Below are positions 63,319 to 64,000 of a stretch of 64,000 bases of DNA, piece by piece. The stretch is from Fictibacillus phosphorivorans (GTDB lineage: Bacteria > Bacillota > Bacilli > Bacillales > Fictibacillaceae). Position 1 is the stretch's first letter, and every line of letters begins with the position of its first letter. The notes below the pieces were generated by a model. The model was not told the origin of the DNA and searched no databases. It saw only the letters and a program-made list of their open reading frames with translations. A program made the position numbers and the translations under genes. The stretch is from positions 992,001-1,056,000 of the forward strand of contig NZ_CP015378.1 of the NCBI RefSeq assembly GCF_001629705.1, read 5' to 3'.

Positions 63319-63369
63319 AAAAGCTGGCTCAGCGCGTTCAATTTGAACGATTTGCTGTGCCAGCTTTTT
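63319..63369. terminator. Bidirectional terminator
   Basis: AAAAGCTGGC / GCCAGCTTTT with inner CAGC/GCTG and CGTTCAA/TTGAACG pairings; ends both convergent units. Confidence 0.85.
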
Positions 63370-63376
63370 CATTTAC

Positions 63377-64000
63377 TTACTTTTTCTTCGCTTTTATTAG
63401 AAAACGGTGCTGTTTCACTTCAAAGTATCCATTTAATTGAATGTGTTCATGAATGTTATGGAGTTCATCAATAGAATCATTTAGTTTAAAATCTGGCACC
63501 TGCCAAGGTATGGCATCTAAATAATACAGCAGGGCACCCATATCATAAAAACGCTGAACAGGAAATTCTTCTTTTGACTCCAATACCTCAAATCCATTTT
63601 CTCGCAGTTCATTTTCAGCAAAACGCAAATTCCAATGTGAAAATTCCTCATTAATAGGATAGCCAAGACATGTATTAATTTCAGCACAATCTGAACCACC
63701 AACCTGTTGTGTAAGAAAAATCCCGCCATCTGTTAATGTACGTTTTACTTCATGTGGAGAGTAGGATTCGTGTTTATTAATGATAAGGTCAAACGTATGA
63801 TCTTCAAAAGGAAGAAGATCGTCCTCGTCGATTTGAAACACTTTCACACCAAGAGGTTCAAGACGTTCTTTTGCGATTGGAACGTTTGGAAGATATCCTT
63901 CTGTTGCACAAACTACTGCTGGAAATGGTTGAAGCTTAGACAAAAGTTCTCCACCTCCAGTGCCCATGTCAAGTATCGATGACACTTTTCCGATGAGCGG
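63377..64000 (-). CDS. Class I SAM-dependent methyltransferase, 5' end outside window
   Basis: The frame is open through the right edge, so the N-terminus is missing; at least 207 codons are present. Motif I is ILDMGTGGGELL, an acidic residue follows at ATEGY, then motif IV-like FDLIINKHESYSP and GGIFLTQQVGG. It resembles small-molecule or RNA methyltransferases of the UbiE/RlmA kind; the substrate is unknown. It shares the bidirectional terminator with yrrS. Confidence 0.85.
   Translation of the reverse strand, partial: PLIGKVSSILDMGTGGGELLSKLQPFPAVVCATEGYLPNVPIAKERLEPLGVKVFQIDEDDLLPFEDHTFDLIINKHESYSPHEVKRTLTDGGIFLTQQVGGSDCAEINTCLGYPINEEFSHWNLRFAENELRENGFEVLESKEEFPVQRFYDMGALLYYLDAIPWQVPDFKLNDSIDELHNIHEHIQLNGYFEVKQHRFLIKAKKK

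Noticed and set aside
63069..63341. Minus-strand frame with a seven-residue YCPx repeat across the third array.
   Set aside because: The periodicity comes from the 21-bp DNA repeat; the frame overlaps the end of yrrS and has no ribosome site, so coding is unlikely.

Overview
The window is chromosomal DNA of a low-GC, endospore-forming-type Bacillota, most likely family Bacillaceae (a Fictibacillus/Bacillus-like organism; genus is inference). Evidence: strong AGGAGG-type ribosome sites with many GTG/TTG starts, Rho-independent terminators after most operons, a T-box leader, and gene sets known from Bacillus (dctB/dctSR/dctP, YrrS, FdhD with a YrhE/YjgC-type formate dehydrogenase, an LXG toxin locus of the YwqH/YwqI/YwqJ type). 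No rRNA, tRNA, CRISPR array, complete insertion sequence or prophage was seen.

Layout. 1-5.0 kb: a minus-strand run (membrane protein cut by the window edge, VOC protein, APH-like kinase), then a DHA2-type MFS pump behind a promoter with two TetR-type operators but only a stub of a possible regulator, then a UPF0597/cysteine desulfidase-like protein. 5.4-15.9 kb: a six-gene operon that joins a phosphorelay, c-di-GMP synthesis and a membrane polysaccharide synthase (Hpt-REC-GGDEF-REC, HEAT protein, GT2 synthase, membrane-anchored glycosidase-like protein, CheY-like REC, hybrid kinase). 16-24 kb: GNATs, a small membrane protein, an MCP, two ABC exporter half-transporters, SMP-30. 24-29 kb: ECF sigma/PadR/FtsW-like operon, YciI, Lrp plus two LysE exporters, and a compact transcription unit for a 26-residue peptide. 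29-34 kb: a GNAT fused to about 880 residues of beta-rich sequence, an amidohydrolase and a GNAT.

34-38.6 kb is the most striking accessory locus: two WXG-like partner proteins, an LXG protein ending in a glycine-zipper segment, a 272-residue possible chaperone, and four small membrane proteins in an A-B-A-B order. I infer a type VII-secreted pore-forming toxin with a duplicated two-protein membrane immunity module. It is followed by a T-box-controlled class I lysyl-tRNA synthetase. 40.8-45.8 kb holds formate dehydrogenase genes, then a MITE-like intergenic repeat, an ECF sigma/anti-sigma pair, a serine beta-lactamase-like hydrolase, a stand-alone MraY paralogue, a secreted endonuclease I, and an HxlR gene with an in-frame stop. 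53.4-58.3 kb is the C4-dicarboxylate system (dctB, dctSR, dctP with a CcpA-like cre). The rest holds nitronate monooxygenase, a holin-like protein, a sigma region-2-only protein, an OFA-family MFS, a GNAT, YrrS and a truncated methyltransferase.

Across the window, the three convergent intergenic gaps longer than about 200 bp each carry a tandem array with an exact 21-bp period, although one array has a different core sequence. Two nearly identical ~43-bp palindromes with compensating arm changes form a second dispersed repeat.
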